Program-made: the position numbers and the translations under genes
Notes under the pieces: model-generated
What the model was told of the DNA's origin: nothing
Seen by the model: the letters and a program-made list of their open reading frames with translations, nothing else
Database searches by the model: none
Origin: CAVVJA01 sp963809815
GTDB lineage: Bacteria; Actinomycetota; Actinomycetes; Mycobacteriales; Jatrophihabitantaceae
Length of the DNA: 64,000 nucleotides
NCBI GenBank assembly: GCA_963809815.1
Contig: CAWELM010000013.1
Location: 62,001 to 126,000, forward strand
Direction: 5' to 3'
Shown here: in pieces, positions 26,401 through 32,547 of the stretch
Layout of the letters: every line of letters starts with the position of its first letter
Numbering within the stretch: position 1 is the first letter of the stretch

Positions 26401-27348
26401 CTACGGGATCAGCACGAGCTTTCCGTGGGCGCCCCGCCTCTGTTGTTCCCAGGCGCTGGCCACGTCGGAGAGCGGCAGCTGGATCGTGTCGACGGTGATG
26501 GCTCCCCGAGCTACCTGCTCGGTCAAGTTGCGATAAGCCGCACGCCGCGGCTCGCGGGGGACGTAGAAGACCGCGAAGCCTTGCAGGTGGAGCGCGCGCG
26601 AGCGGACTACTGCAGCCGGCAGCTCGACAGTCGACGCGGCGGCGTTCCCGAGCTGCACATACCGCGCGCCATGGCTCGCCGCTTGCATGGCCGCAAACGC
26701 CGGCTCACCCCAGAGCGGGTCGATGATCACGTCGATCCCGTGCTCGCCGCCCGCCTCCCTGAATGCGGCCGCAAGGTCTGCCCCTGGAGCGATGGTCACG
26801 ACGGCATCCGCTCCCCGCTCTCGGGCGAGTTTCAGCCGGCCCGGGTCGCGGTCGGCGGCGATGACGTAGGCCGCGCCCTGCGCCTTGGCCGCTTGAACGG
26901 CAATCATGCCCAAGGCACCGGTTCCGAGGACAAGCACTGACTCACCGGGCTGGAGTCTCGCGCTCCAGCTGAGCGCGAGCCAGGCGGCCAGACCGGTGTT
27001 TCCCAACGCCGCTGCGACCACGTCGCTCACCCCGTCGGCCGGCTCGACCAGTTCCGCCTCGGGGACGAGGGCGCGCTGCGCCCATGACCCGTATGGCGGT
27101 ACGAGGGAGTCGAAGAACACCCGGTGTCCGTCGGCGGTACGGCCAACACCATCCGAGCCCATGACTGAGGGGATGATCGGGGGCCCGGTGTAGAACGATC
27201 CGGACGCCTTGGCCAGATCGACATGATGCACACCGGCGGCCGCGACCTCGACGACCGTCTGGCCCGGTCCGGCGACCGGGTCGGCAAAGTCGCTGAAGCG
27301 CGGCGGAGAACCCATCTCAACGAGCACGGCGGCCTTCATTTGCGCCAT
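26401..27348 (-). CDS. Quinone-oxidoreductase-like zinc-free MDR dehydrogenase
   Basis: A 315-residue NADPH-type quinone oxidoreductase/zinc-binding dehydrogenase family member. It lacks the structural zinc Cys cluster of true alcohol dehydrogenases. The N-terminal GroES-like domain contains AAAGVHHVDLAKASG and GSDGVGRT; the Rossmann loop is VLVLGTGALGMIAVQAAKAQGA (two parts around residue 147). It ends with the family tail VASAWEQQRRGAHGKLVL. It would reduce quinones or enones with NADPH. The start is ATG 27348 (MAQMKAAVLVEMG). It stands alone between the convergent PAC2 gene and the accessory zone. Confidence 0.9.
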   Translation of the reverse strand: MAQMKAAVLVEMGSPPRFSDFADPVAGPGQTVVEVAAAGVHHVDLAKASGSFYTGPPIIPSVMGSDGVGRTADGHRVFFDSLVPPYGSWAQRALVPEAELVEPADGVSDVVAAALGNTGLAAWLALSWSARLQPGESVLVLGTGALGMIAVQAAKAQGAAYVIAADRDPGRLKLARERGADAVVTIAPGADLAAAFREAGGEHGIDVIIDPLWGEPAFAAMQAASHGARYVQLGNAAASTVELPAAVVRSRALHLQGFAVFYVPREPRRAAYRNLTEQVARGAITVDTIQLPLSDVASAWEQQRRGAHGKLVLIP

Positions 27349-27441
27349 CTTCCACGTTGCTGTTCTGCGGCTCTCCCCTGGGTTCGAGCGGAGGCGCCAG
27401 CTGCCAGGTCTGGCCAGACAGCGACGCTGTGGTCGGCTGTT

Positions 27442-27475
27442 TGCGTCAAGGCCATGGCGCAGTTCAATCTTGAGA
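27442..27475 (+). repeat. Dispersed IS-end-like repeat, copy A
   Basis: This copy starts TGCGTCAAGGCCATGGC and continues to GTTCAATCTTGA. It shares TGCGTCAAGG, TGGC and ATCTTGA with copy C at 30033, and TGCGTCA with copies B and D. A weak upstream partner, GACGC at 27423-27427, forms an inverted pair with GCGTC. It is in the 213-bp gene-free stretch between the quinone oxidoreductase and the CDF gene. Confidence 0.5.
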
Positions 27476-27561
27476 TTGGCGCACGATTCGGCCCGGGTTG
27501 GTGGGCCGTCAAGCGCTGTGACTTCGAGGCGGGTGCCGGCAGCTGGCCGGAGATGCCCCGG

Positions 27562-28251
27562 CTAGCTGCAGCAGTCGCAATCTGGCGTGCAGCGATCGTG
27601 GGTGTTGTCAATCGAGACACGTGTGCAGCAGGTGTTGCCGTGCCAGGCGTCGTAGCCTTCGCGGACAGCGACGGCGGCGATGACTAGTCCGGCGATGGGG
27701 TCGGCCCACGTCCAGCTGAGCGTTGCGTTGGCGATCAAGCCGAATAGCAGTACGCCGGACAGATAGGTGCACAAGAGGGTTTGTTTGGAGTCGGCCACGG
27801 CTGAGGCCGAGCCCAGTTGCTGACCGACATGGCGTTGCGCGACCGACAGCACAGGCATGACCACGAGTGAGACGGCGGCAAGCACGATGCCGACCCGGGA
27901 GTGCTCAGCCGCGGCGCCGCCGGCCATTGCGCGGGCGGCGTCGACGATCACGAAGCCGGCCAAGGCGAAGAACGACACGGCGATGAGGCGCAGTGCGGTG
28001 CGCTCGCGGGCCTGCCGGCGGCCATGATCGCGGGCGGCGAACTGCCAGGCGACCGCGGCGGCGGAGGTGACCTCAACGACTGAGTCGAGTCCGAAGCCGA
28101 GCAGCGCGATCGACGAGGCGATCGCCCCGGCCGCGAGCGCGACGACCGACTCGACCACGTTGTAAGTAATCGTGGCGGTGACCAGCCAACGCACCCGCCG
28201 AGCCAGGGCCTCCTCGCGGTGGGTGGAGATCGTGACTGGCACGCCGGTCAT
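27562..28251 (-). CDS. Cation diffusion facilitator-like transporter with a Cys-rich tail
   Basis: A 229-residue membrane protein related to CDF efflux transporters. The GFGLDSVVEVTSAAAVAWQF segment near residue 55 holds the HxxxD-like transport site of helix II (here GLDSVVE), and ADSKQTLLCTYLSGVLL followed by WADPIAGLVIAAVAVREG matches helices IV-VI, with the DPIAG site. The tail is unusual: NTCCTRVSIDNTHDRCTPDC followed by DCCS, seven Cys in the last 30 residues, probably a metal-binding end in place of the normal CDF C-terminal domain. I use ATG 28251. The gene is flanked by IS-end-like repeats and an AraC remnant, so it may have been acquired. Confidence 0.82.
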   Translation of the reverse strand: MTGVPVTISTHREEALARRVRWLVTATITYNVVESVVALAAGAIASSIALLGFGLDSVVEVTSAAAVAWQFAARDHGRRQARERTALRLIAVSFFALAGFVIVDAARAMAGGAAAEHSRVGIVLAAVSLVVMPVLSVAQRHVGQQLGSASAVADSKQTLLCTYLSGVLLFGLIANATLSWTWADPIAGLVIAAVAVREGYDAWHGNTCCTRVSIDNTHDRCTPDCDCCS

Positions 28252-28348
28252 CTGGTCCGCCGCCGTCCTGTGTCGTCGAACGTTCTGTAGCCCGTTGCGC
28301 GTAAGCAGTCTCGCTGGCCTCCCGGCGACGGGGCCTGCCGGGTCGCTG

Positions 28349-28490
28349 TCACGGCAGCACGGCTGCCTTGCGCAGTGCGAGCGCGTCGCGGCTAGGTGGC
28401 ACACCGAACATACGCCGGTATTCGCGGCTGAATTGCGAGGCGCTGTCGTAGCCGACCGCGAAGCCGGCCCCGCCGACGTCTCCCGGTTCG
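28349..28490 (-). pseudogene. AraC-family regulator remnant, C-terminal HTH only
   Basis: Reverse-strand codons just before the stop at 28349-28351 read GFAVGYDSASQFSREYRRMF then GVPPSRDALALRKAAVLP. This is the second helix-turn-helix and end of an AraC/XylS regulator (GYxSxSQFSREYRRxFGxPPxRD). No start codon or N-terminal ligand domain is joined to it; homology fades upstream of about 28490, where an IS-end-like repeat begins at 28523. It is a truncated gene relic, and it fills most of the 316-bp gap between the CDF and MBL genes. Confidence 0.8.
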
Positions 28491-28522
28491 GTTGCAAATC
28501 TTGACGCTCTTGTCGGCTGTCT

Positions 28523-28556
28523 TGCGTCAACAAACTGGCAGGGTCAGCATGTGCCG
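28523..28556 (+). repeat. Dispersed IS-end-like repeat, copy B
   Basis: It reads TGCGTCAACAAACTGGCAGG then GTCAGCAT. Just upstream, TTGACGC at 28501-28507 and GCGTCAA at 28524-28530 form a perfect 7-bp inverted pair with a 16-base spacer; GGCTGTC lies inside the spacer, as in copy C. The repeat adjoins the broken end of the AraC remnant, consistent with an insertion or deletion boundary. Confidence 0.55.
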
Positions 28557-28567
28557 CAGCCCGATCG

Positions 28568-29398
28568 CTAGCCGGGCGTCCCGTCGCGCTCACTTGTTCG
28601 GGCGAGGTACTGCAGCTGCCGTTCATGCACGCCAGGAAGAAAGTCCTTCCCATACGCGGATGAACCGAGCCGCGGGTCACTGAGGACATCGCCGTCGCGC
28701 AGGGCATGCAGGTACGCCCGATCCTGCTCGATCCGTGCGGGTACCTGACCAGCTCCGCCGATGGACCCGTGGCCGGGGATGACCACGTCGACCTCGCCCG
28801 CCAGGCCCTCGAGCAGTCGCAGCGCGGCGAGGTAGTCCTCGATCGGGTCAGTGGTGCTATTCACGTTGAGCATCGGAATCAAGACATCAGAGAGCATGTC
28901 GCCGGCAACGAGAACCCCGCGTTCCTCGATCACCAGCGCCGCATGGCCCGGGGCATGCGCTTGATGCTCGATGATCCGGACTCGAGGACCGTCCCATGGA
29001 ATCTGTGTCGCCTCGGCGGGCAGGCCGGTGATGAGGCCGAGCCGGTCCAGCGGTATCTGCTCGGCGATGTCAGGTGGTAGCAGTGTGGTGACGAAGTCCT
29101 TCCAATGCGGGTCCGATAGTCGAGCTTGGATAGCGGCCGCGCAGCGGGCCGTGCCGTAACGAGGCGCCGCGCCGAGCCGGGCGTGCCAGAGCAGGTGATC
29201 CCAATGCGGATGGGTAGAAAACCCGGCCACAACGGGCTGGCCCAACTCGCGAAGGTCGTCCGCGAGGGCGGCCATTTCGTAGCCGAGTATCCCGGGGTCG
29301 ATGAGCAACACGCCAGCCCGGCCTTGCACGACAACGGCGTTGCTCTGCATGAACTCGCTCTCGTGGATCAGCACACCCTCCGCGACCTGCCTCAGCAC
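28568..29398 (-). CDS. MBL-fold metallo-hydrolase
   Basis: A 276-residue metallo-beta-lactamase-fold protein. The metal motif is THPHWDHLLW near residue 62 (HxHxDH), with a His in APGHAALV, an Asp in VLVAGDMLSD and a final His in VVIPGHGSIGGAGQ. I choose GTG 29398 because AAGGAG is 4 bases upstream and the family N-terminus VLRQVAEGVLIHES begins there; the longer in-frame reading runs into the divergent operator region. It is divergent from an HxlR regulator 74 bp away, with an 8-bp inverted repeat between them, so that regulator probably controls it. The substrate is unknown (lactone, thioester or detoxification type). Confidence 0.88.
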   Translation of the reverse strand: MLRQVAEGVLIHESEFMQSNAVVVQGRAGVLLIDPGILGYEMAALADDLRELGQPVVAGFSTHPHWDHLLWHARLGAAPRYGTARCAAAIQARLSDPHWKDFVTTLLPPDIAEQIPLDRLGLITGLPAEATQIPWDGPRVRIIEHQAHAPGHAALVIEERGVLVAGDMLSDVLIPMLNVNSTTDPIEDYLAALRLLEGLAGEVDVVIPGHGSIGGAGQVPARIEQDRAYLHALRDGDVLSDPRLGSSAYGKDFLPGVHERQLQYLARTSERDGTPG

Positions 29399-29419
29399 GT
29401 GGCTCCTTCTGCTTGTGGT

Positions 29420-29467
29420 TTGCAATCGCTTGTCGGGACCGTAGTACCTGGCGGTAGTAGATTGCAA
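29420..29467. promoter_or_regulatory. Candidate HxlR operator: TTGCAATC inverted repeat
   Basis: TTGCAATC at 29420-29427 and its exact reverse complement GATTGCAA at 29460-29467 flank a 32-base spacer in the divergent intergenic region between the MBL and HxlR genes. The second half-site ends 5 bases before the HxlR start codon. Position and symmetry fit autoregulation plus control of the MBL gene. The sites were seen directly; binding is inferred. Confidence 0.6.
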
Positions 29468-29472
29468 GCACT

Positions 29473-29970
29473 ATGGGTGACGCGAATGAGCCGCGGTCGG
29501 AGTGCCCGATCAACGCCGCCATCGAGGTGTTCGGCGATCGCTGGAGCCTGCTCGTCCTCCGCGACATCGTCTTCGGAGACCGCCGCTATTTCCGAGAGCT
29601 GCAGGCCAACTCAATCGAGGGGATCGCCTCAAATATTCTCGCCGACCGACTCAAGCGACTCGTCGAGTCGGGACTGCTCACCCGTGAGGACACGCGACCC
29701 GGCCAGCGGGCGCGCTACAGCCTGACCGAACCCGCGATCCAACTCGTTCCCGTGTTCGCGCAGCTCGGCAGCTGGGGACTTCGCCACCGGCCCACGAACT
29801 CCGCGCTGCGCGTTCGCGCCGAGCTGCTCGAACAGGGCGGCCCCGAGCTCTGGCAGGAGTTCATGGACGAGCTTCGCCGCGAGCACCTTAGCTCCAAACT
29901 CCCAGCGCGATCACCGAGCGTTCGCGAGCGCCTGAAGGAGGCATACCTCGCTGCCACCACCTCCTCGTAG
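29473..29970 (+). CDS. HxlR-family transcriptional regulator
   Basis: A 165-residue winged-helix regulator. It starts with the HxlR signature: the Cys of SECPINAAIEVFGDRWSLLV, then LRDIVFGDRRYFRELQ, SNILADRLKRLVESGLLTRE and the wing YSLTEPAIQLVPV. The N-terminal Cys is the redox-sensing or quinone-sensing residue in some relatives (HypR, YodB, QorR). The C-terminus extends ~50 residues past the DNA-binding core. It is divergent from the MBL hydrolase, and a palindromic site lies between them. I infer it senses a reactive electrophile or quinone handled by the hydrolase, but nothing proves this. Confidence 0.92.
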   Translation: MGDANEPRSECPINAAIEVFGDRWSLLVLRDIVFGDRRYFRELQANSIEGIASNILADRLKRLVESGLLTREDTRPGQRARYSLTEPAIQLVPVFAQLGSWGLRHRPTNSALRVRAELLEQGGPELWQEFMDELRREHLSSKLPARSPSVRERLKEAYLAATTSS

Positions 29971-30032
29971 CTGCCATGCCGTCGGCTGGCCCGATGACGG
30001 GATGTCTCGTAAGACGCACTACACGGCTGTCA

Positions 30033-30066
30033 TGCGTCAAGGAGTTGGCAGGGTTTGATCTTGATT
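30033..30066 (+). repeat. Dispersed IS-end-like repeat, copy C (possible left terminal repeat)
   Basis: It reads TGCGTCAAGGAGTTGGCAGG then GTTTGATCTTGA. It faces inward toward copy D (31152-31186, opposite strand), which shares the blocks TGCGTCA and TGGCAGGGT and a TTGA end. Together they bracket a DHFR-like gene and a transposase remnant. The upstream context GGCTGTC is shared with copy B. Confidence 0.55.
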
Positions 30067-30158
30067 TAGTCAACCGGCCCTCGGTGTGGCCTGACCGATG
30101 ATTTTTCCGCGCCGGGCTGGTCTGTACGCCGAATACCGACTCACGGGAGGCTGACGCC

Positions 30159-30722
30159 ATGCGGAAACTGACCTTTGGCATGAACCTGACCCTGGACGGC
30201 TACATCGCCGCGCCCGGCGACGACCTCGGCTGGAGCGTGCCGAGCGACGAGCTGTTCCAGTGGTGGTCCGACCGGGTGGGGGCGACCGACCTGGCGCTGT
30301 ATGGGCGCAAACTGTGGGAGACGATGAGTTCCCACTGGCCGACCGCCGACCAGCAGCCCGGCGCCACACCGGCGGAGATCGAGTTCGCCCGCCGCTGGCA
30401 GGATATGCCGAAGGTGGTGTTCTCCTCCACGATCAGCACGGTCGACTGGAACACCCGCCTGGTCACCGGCGACGCGGTCACCGAGATCACCCGGCTCAAG
30501 ACCGAGGATGGCGGCCCCATTGACATCGGCGGCGCCACACTCGCCGCAGCGGCGATGCGGGCCGGGCTGATCGACGAGTACGTGCTGGCCACCGCACCGG
30601 TCTTGGTGGGCAGCGGCACGCCGTTCTTTACGGCCCTGGACAACTGGGTGAACCTGACCCTGGTGGAGACCCGGACGTTTCCCGACGGCGTGGTCCTGAC
30701 CAGGTACGAGACCAGGCACTGA
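30159..30722 (+). CDS. Dihydrofolate-reductase-family protein (RibD C-terminal-like)
   Basis: A 187-residue protein of the DHFR-like/RibD reductase fold. It starts MRKLTFGMNLTLDGYIAAPG and has ALYGRKLWETM, PKVVFSSTIS, IDIGGATLAAAAMRAGLIDE and the final VLTRYE, all family landmarks. These proteins usually reduce a small heterocycle with NADPH and are often single-gene cargo; the substrate is unknown. A good binding site, GGGAGG, precedes ATG 30159. It lies between inward-facing IS-end-like repeats next to a transposase fragment, so it may be mobile cargo. A second family member is at 48667. Confidence 0.9.
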   Translation: MRKLTFGMNLTLDGYIAAPGDDLGWSVPSDELFQWWSDRVGATDLALYGRKLWETMSSHWPTADQQPGATPAEIEFARRWQDMPKVVFSSTISTVDWNTRLVTGDAVTEITRLKTEDGGPIDIGGATLAAAAMRAGLIDEYVLATAPVLVGSGTPFFTALDNWVNLTLVETRTFPDGVVLTRYETRH

Positions 30723-30729
30723 GTGCCCG

Positions 30730-31132
30730 ACGTCGGATCGGCGCGGGCTTCGGGCCGCCCAAGGATCTCGTGGCGCTGGTCGAGGGCCTGGTGGGGCCGC
30801 AGGGTGTTGTAGGTGCGGCGGAACAGGCCGAGTTCGACAGTGAGGGCGTTGCCATCGCCGATGATCGCGCGGTAGAGGTGCTCGTATTTCAGGGTGCCGA
30901 AGAACCGTTCGACCACACCGTTGGTCTGCGGGCTCCGGATTCTAGTGCGGACGTGACGAAGCAGCGGGTCGTCGCCGGTGAACGCCTCGGCGAAGGTGCC
31001 GCCGCGGAAGCAGGGACCCTTGTGCCGACGTGCCGCCTCCGCAAGCGACAACTCACCCTTCAAGACCGCCAACACGACCTGGATCTGCTCGTCCACAGCC
31101 ACCTGCCGGGACGGCTTCTGCGATCTGCTCAC
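30730..31132 (-). pseudogene. IS3/IS481-type transposase remnant with an internal deletion
   Basis: On the reverse strand the N-terminal helix-turn-helix reads QIQVVLAVLKGELSLAEAAR. A few codons later it jumps to the end of the DDE catalytic core: RHVRTRIRSPQTNGVVERFF then GTLKYEHLYRAI, and the tail NTLRPHQALDQRHEILG. The first two catalytic acidic residues and most of the integrase core are missing, so the enzyme is dead. The reading frame continues past about 30730 only into the antisense of the DHFR-like gene. The fragment sits just upstream of dinB and inside a pair of inverted IS-end-like repeats. Confidence 0.8.
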
Positions 31133-31151
31133 CCAGACAACCTTCGTGACC

Positions 31152-31186
31152 GGTCAACTTCGGACCCTGCCACAAAGTCTGACGCA
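31152..31186 (-). repeat. Dispersed IS-end-like repeat, copy D (possible right terminal repeat)
   Basis: On the reverse strand it reads TGCGTCAGACTTTGTGGCAG then GGTCCGAAGTTGACC. It shares TGCGTCA and TGGCAGGGT with copies B and C, with one extra spacer base, in the opposite orientation to copy C. It lies 19-54 bp upstream of the transposase remnant's start, where an IS end is expected. Confidence 0.5.
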
Positions 31187-31203
31187 CCTCACGGCGATCT
31201 ATG

Positions 31204-31217
31204 CGAACATATGTTCG
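31204..31217. promoter_or_regulatory. LexA (SOS) box overlapping the dinB start codon
   Basis: CGAACATATGTTCG is a perfect 14-bp palindrome and fits the Gram-positive/actinobacterial SOS consensus CGAACnnnnGTTCG exactly. The ATG of dinB (31211-31213) lies inside it. LexA bound here would block transcription start or elongation, so dinB should be DNA-damage inducible. The palindrome is seen; LexA control is established for this motif class and inferred here. Confidence 0.85.
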
Positions 31218-32407
31218 TGTCCGATACGGGCCACATCCTGCACGCCGATCTCGACGCGTTCTACGCATCGGTCGAGCAGCGTGACGATCCACGCCTGCGG
31301 GGCCGACCGGTCATCGTCGGCGGCGGCGTGGTCCTTGCCGCCAGTTACGAAGCGAAGGCCTTCGGGATCCGCACAGCGATGGGCGGAGGGGCGGCTCTCC
31401 GATTGTGCCCCGACGCAATCGTCGTGCCGCCACGCATGACGGCGTATTCCGAAGCCAGCAAGGCGGTATTCGCGATCTTCGAAGACACCACGCCCCTCGT
31501 CGAAGGAATCTCGATCGACGAAGCCTTCCTGAACGTCGGCGGGCTGGCCCGGATCATTGGTACGCCGGTGGACATCGCCGCTCGGCTGCGCCAGCAGGTC
31601 CGTGATCGGGTAGGGCTTCCCATCACCGTCGGCGTGGCCCGGACCAAATTCCTGGCCAAGGTGGCCAGTCGCGTTGCCAAACCCGACGGGTTGCTCTCCG
31701 TCCCGCCGGACGGTGAGCTGCGTTTTCTGCACCCGCTGCCGGTCGAGAGCCTCTGGGGCGTCGGTCGAGTCACTGCCGTCAAGCTCCGAGACAGAGGCAT
31801 CTTCACGGTCGGAGATGTCGCGGATCTGGATGAGCGAGCGCTTGTCTCGATGCTGGGACCCGCGTCAGGCCGGCACCTCCACGCTCTGGCCCACAATCGC
31901 GATCCGCGCCCGGTTCAGGTTGGTCGTCGGCGCCGGTCGATCGGGTCGCAGCGCGCACTCGGCCGCCGTCGGTTATCCCAGGTCGAACTCCAGGCCACCC
32001 TGGCTGGGTTGGTGGACCGCGTCACGTCAAGGCTGCGCGCGGCTCATCGGGTGTGCCGTACCGTCGTTCTGCGGATGCGATTCGACGACTTCACCCGGGC
32101 GACGCGATCGCACACCTTTCCGGCGCCCACGGACAACACTGCGACGATCCTCGCCGCGGCGCAGACCGTCCTGGTTTCTGTCCGGCCTTTGATCGCCGAG
32201 GCCGGCTTGACCCTGATCGGAATCACGCTGGCGAATCTCGACCATGCGGACGCTGTCCAGCTCGAGCTTCCCTTTCGCGGTGGGCTGCTCGCCGACCTCG
32301 ACCACGCCATGGACCGGATTCGCGACCGCTTCGGAACGGCCGCGCTGACCCGGGCGGCCCTGGTCGGCCGCGATTCCGGCCTCACGGTCCCGCTCCTGCC
32401 CGACTAG
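31211..32407 (+). CDS. dinB: DNA polymerase IV (Y family)
   Basis: A 398-residue translesion polymerase. Catalytic motifs are HADLDAFYASVEQ at the N-terminus and GISIDEAFLNVGG near residue 103, with steric-gate and fingers features in ASYEAKAFGIRTAM. VESLWGVGRVTAVKLRDRGI is the thumb HhH. The C-terminal little finger includes RSIGSQRALGRRRLS, and QLELPF near residue 355 is a sliding-clamp binding motif. The start is ATG 31211; earlier in-frame codons overlap the transposase remnant. No ribosome-binding site is visible and the ATG sits in the LexA box, so the mRNA is probably leaderless or nearly so. Confidence 0.95.
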   Translation: MFVSDTGHILHADLDAFYASVEQRDDPRLRGRPVIVGGGVVLAASYEAKAFGIRTAMGGGAALRLCPDAIVVPPRMTAYSEASKAVFAIFEDTTPLVEGISIDEAFLNVGGLARIIGTPVDIAARLRQQVRDRVGLPITVGVARTKFLAKVASRVAKPDGLLSVPPDGELRFLHPLPVESLWGVGRVTAVKLRDRGIFTVGDVADLDERALVSMLGPASGRHLHALAHNRDPRPVQVGRRRRSIGSQRALGRRRLSQVELQATLAGLVDRVTSRLRAAHRVCRTVVLRMRFDDFTRATRSHTFPAPTDNTATILAAAQTVLVSVRPLIAEAGLTLIGITLANLDHADAVQLELPFRGGLLADLDHAMDRIRDRFGTAALTRAALVGRDSGLTVPLLPD

Positions 32408-32547
32408 CAATTCTCGGGCCGGACCGGTATCGCCGAGCGATGTGAGAGTTCCTTCATTACGTGACGCGCGCTGTGGAATGGCCGATCGCTCCCTGCGGCA
32501 TACTCCGGACAGGGCGGCCACGTGCGGACTTCGGTGGGGGGAGCGTC

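Noticed and set aside
30770..31210. In-frame N-terminal extension of dinB by 147 codons
   Set aside because: It overlaps the transposase remnant, is not Pol IV-like, and the family start is at 31211 within the LexA box.
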